Notes under the pieces: generated by a model | The model's database searches: none | The model's input: only the letters and a program-made list of their open reading frames with translations | Told to the model about the DNA's origin: nothing | Translations under genes and position numbers: made by a program | In this document: positions 62,160-64,000 of the stretch, piece after piece | Layout of the letters: every line of letters begins with the position of its first letter | How positions within the stretch are numbered: position 1 is the first letter of the stretch | NCBI GenBank assembly: GCA_013400115.1 | Contig: VXBP01003493.1 | Span: forward strand, 124,001-188,000 | Length of the DNA stretch: 64,000 bases | Origin: Rhinopomastus cyanomelas | Lineage: Eukaryota > Chordata > Aves > Bucerotiformes > Rhinopomastidae | Direction of reading: 5' to 3'

Positions 62160-62655
62160 GTACACCTGGAGTGTTGTGTCCAGTTCTGGAGCCCCCCCAA
62201 AACAAGAAGGATGTGGACCTGTTGGAGCATGTCCGGGGAGGGCCATAAAATTATTAGAGGGCTGGAGCACCTCTCTTAAGGAGACAGGCTGAGAGAATTG
62301 GGGTTGTTCAGCCTGAGGAGGGGAAGACTTCAGGGAGACCTTAAGTGACCTTATATCTGAAAGAGGCCTATAAGAAAGCTGAGGAATAACTGCTCACAAG
62401 AGTGTGTAATTATAAGATATGGGGTAATGGTTTTAAGGTAGAAGAGGGCAGATTGAGGCTAGACCTGAAGAAAAATTTCTTTTAACATGAGACTGATGGG
62501 TCACTAGAACAGGTTGCCTAGAGAGGTGGTGGAGACATTCAAAGTCAGGCTTGATGGGGCTCTGAGCAATATGATCTAGTTAGAGATGTACCTGCTTGTT
62601 GGACTAGATGACCTTGGGAGGTCCCTTCCATACCAATACATTCCATGATTCTATT
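62160..62655 (+). mobile_element. CR1 LINE 3' part, sense, about 500 bp
   Basis: GGAGTGTTGTGTCCAGTTCT, GGAGCACCTCTCTTAAGGAG, GGGGTTGTTCAGCCTGAGGA, GGTCACTAGAACAGGTTGCC, GGAGGTCCCTTCCATACC, ending CATTCCATGATTCTAT. It keeps the expected CR1 order throughout, with many point changes and small gaps. Confidence 0.92.
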
Positions 62656-63711
62656 TGTAGCTAACATCAATATAGTCTCTTGGAGTAAGTAATAAATGCT
62701 AATGTAGTGGAAATGTATGAAGCTCCAGAAAATGAGAAGAGCTTCACTGTTCTTTTATTAATCACTTATGGAAATGTCTTGCTGAGCTTGTGATCACTTC
62801 AGAGTTGGATGAGGACGTTACAGGTGCAAATATGAGATGCTGACAAATTATTAAAATCAGTAGTTTGCATTAATCTCTTCCATCTTGGAAAGCCTTCCAT
62901 ATAGATTGCAGGCAGGTCTGCTTTTCATGGGCACAGAAGTCAGATGTGCTTGATGGCTAATTCCATAAATATTTCTGGCCTTCAGGGTCTGAAAAACTTG
63001 TAATGAAATTGTATCATGTTCTTCACTCTCCAAAGGGGTGTGTGCATGTGTATGGACACAGTCCTCTGTAAGGAGTGTCAGTATTCAGTGTTAAAGGAGG
63101 AGGTTCTTGCAGGCAGATTTCTTGCAGCAAATACAATTTCTCTGTCCCCTTTTGCATCACTGGTAGAATAGCATTAGTTCTGCTATGTATAGTACTTCTG
63201 TGGTGTAGGTGGTGACTCAGTAGGGACACACTGTATTTTAAAGCAAATTATTCAGATATATTCATCATACTTTCCCTTTCTGTGTGACTTTTTATGTAAG
63301 CATCTCATGTACTTTAAAGTTAAGTTTCATTAAAAGCTTTCTGAGGTAAGAAATAAAGCCATTTCACAAAAAAGTAAATCAGTCAGACCAAGTTAGTGTT
63401 TCACTCCTCTTTATATAATGAGAAGTTTTACTGTGGAGCTGACAATTGTAACCCAAAACCCTGCTTTACCCTGCACTCTTCTGTTCATAGAGCTCCTGTG
63501 CATGACTTGCAGGAGTGAAAGCATAGAACATGTTGTTGAGTTCCATAATAATTACCCAGACAATTTCTGTGGCTTAGAAGATGCACATACGCAATATGAT
63601 TTTAATAGTTTGGATGGCCTGCATTTGCAAAAATTAGAAGTAAGTGCTGCTAATGTTGGATTGTGTTTATACGAATTCAAATGTCCCACTTAAACCACTT
63701 CTCTCCCACAG

Positions 63712-63804
63712 TGTTCTCTTCGCTGAGCCTCGGCCTTCTTCCTGAACGCTCAGCTACTCTAATGGTCTATGATGATGTAGTCCAGATAGTCTCAGGATTT
63801 CAAG
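63712..63804 (+). CDS. FAM171A1: FAM171A1 coding exon 3: extracellular FAM171 domain, continued
   Basis: The exon is 93 bp, 31 codons, phase 1 at both ends. With the base carried over from exon 2 it reads VFSSLSLGLLPERSATLMVY, then DDVVQIVSGFQ, matching the family at nearly every position. The acceptor is strong (pyrimidine-rich CTTCTCTCCCACAG ending at 63711) and the donor is CAAG|GTATGC at 63805. The domain carries on in exons beyond the window. No N-glycosylation sequon and no transmembrane segment occur in the 138 residues encoded here, as expected for the first part of the ectodomain. Confidence 0.95.
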
Positions 63805-64000
63805 GTATGCTGGTTTTTGGAAATGGGAATTGAAATTTGAGTGACGGTAAGCAAATGGTCTGACAGCCTGATAACCTCTGACTCTTATCCTCATGCAAAT
63901 GTGCTAATTTAATGCAATTAATTTTGAAAAAATATTTTCATGTTTACAGCTTCCTTTCTTATAAAAAGCTGTAGATGTTGAAGGGCTAGAGAGACAGTTA

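Larger units (their letters stand above)
58020..63711 (+). other. FAM171A1 intron 2 (5,692 bp)
   Basis: GTAAGA donor to CCCACAG acceptor, phase 1. It contains two sense CR1 copies (59205-59395 and 62160-62655). The remaining stretches (58020-59204, 59396-62159, 62656-63711) are AT-rich with no recognised feature. Confidence 0.9.
5460..64000 (+). other. FAM171A1: FAM171A1 gene, 5' part (exons 1-3, truncated by window edge)
   Basis: The transcription unit runs left to right and continues past the right edge. Joined exons at 5691-5784, 57792-58019 and 63712-63804 read without a stop for 138 codons plus one base and match the N-terminus of vertebrate FAM171A1 (astroprincin), a single-pass type I membrane protein of about 890 residues in mammals. 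Mammalian work links it to actin and cell shape; nothing in the window tests that. The signal peptide and the first part of the extracellular FAM171 domain are present. The rest of the ectodomain, the transmembrane segment and the long cytoplasmic tail must lie downstream. The left boundary given is a guess just below a TATA-like element; the true transcription start is unknown. The mammalian neighbours (ITGA8, NMT2) are not visible here. Confidence 0.9.

Noticed and set aside
63418..63693. 91-codon frame just upstream of exon 3 as an alternative exon
   Set aside because: It ends in a stop 18 bases before the exon 3 acceptor and bears no relation to the FAM171 family.
1..64000. tRNA, rRNA, CRISPR arrays or bacterial-type operons
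   Set aside because: No cloverleaf, rRNA core or spaced direct repeats noticed. The window is eukaryotic in every visible respect.

Overview
This window looks like vertebrate nuclear DNA, most likely from a bird. It is AT-rich and sparsely coding, with one dense CpG island, long introns, GT-AG splice sites, and many CR1 LINE fragments that end in the TTCTGTGATTCTRTG-type tail typical of birds and other archosaurs. There are no bacterial operons, tRNAs, rRNAs or CRISPR arrays that I can support.

The one protein-coding gene I recognise is FAM171A1 (astroprincin) on the + strand, present as its 5' part. Coding exon 1 (5691-5784) lies in a CpG island at about 4490-6550. Exon 2 is at 57792-58019 and exon 3 at 63712-63804; the gene runs off the right edge. 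The three exons give 415 coding bases, meaning 138 codons plus one base. They encode a signal peptide and the start of the extracellular FAM171 domain. All three introns are phase 1. Intron 1 is 52,007 bp and intron 2 is 5,692 bp.

Layout: 1-4490 is upstream intergenic DNA with one antisense CR1 (1644-2146). 4490-6550 is the promoter CpG island, with TATA-like, CCAAT, YY1-like, GC-box and CTCF-like sites, and two short upstream ORFs chained to the main start by TGATG and ATGA overlaps. 6.9-7.3 kb holds two CR1 pieces, one with an apparent 5' inversion. 7.3-18 kb is plain intron. 18.06-19.44 kb is a CR1 nested inside another CR1. 22.1-23.5 kb is a GC-rich block of possible LTR origin. 24.5-28.6 kb is a cluster of CR1 copies in both orientations, followed by a possible LTR-type block to 29.45 kb. 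29.5-56.2 kb is almost free of recognisable CR1 and contains AT-rich stretches with homeobox/POU-like and RFX-like motifs that could be enhancers. CR1 copies resume on both sides of exon 2 and in intron 2.

The strongest observations beyond the gene itself are the stop/start-coupled upstream ORFs, the CTCF-like site in the promoter, the nested and 5'-inverted CR1 structures, and the repeat-poor 26.8 kb half of intron 1. I found no clear novel gene system. Assignments rest on recognising protein and repeat sequence by eye, without database searches.
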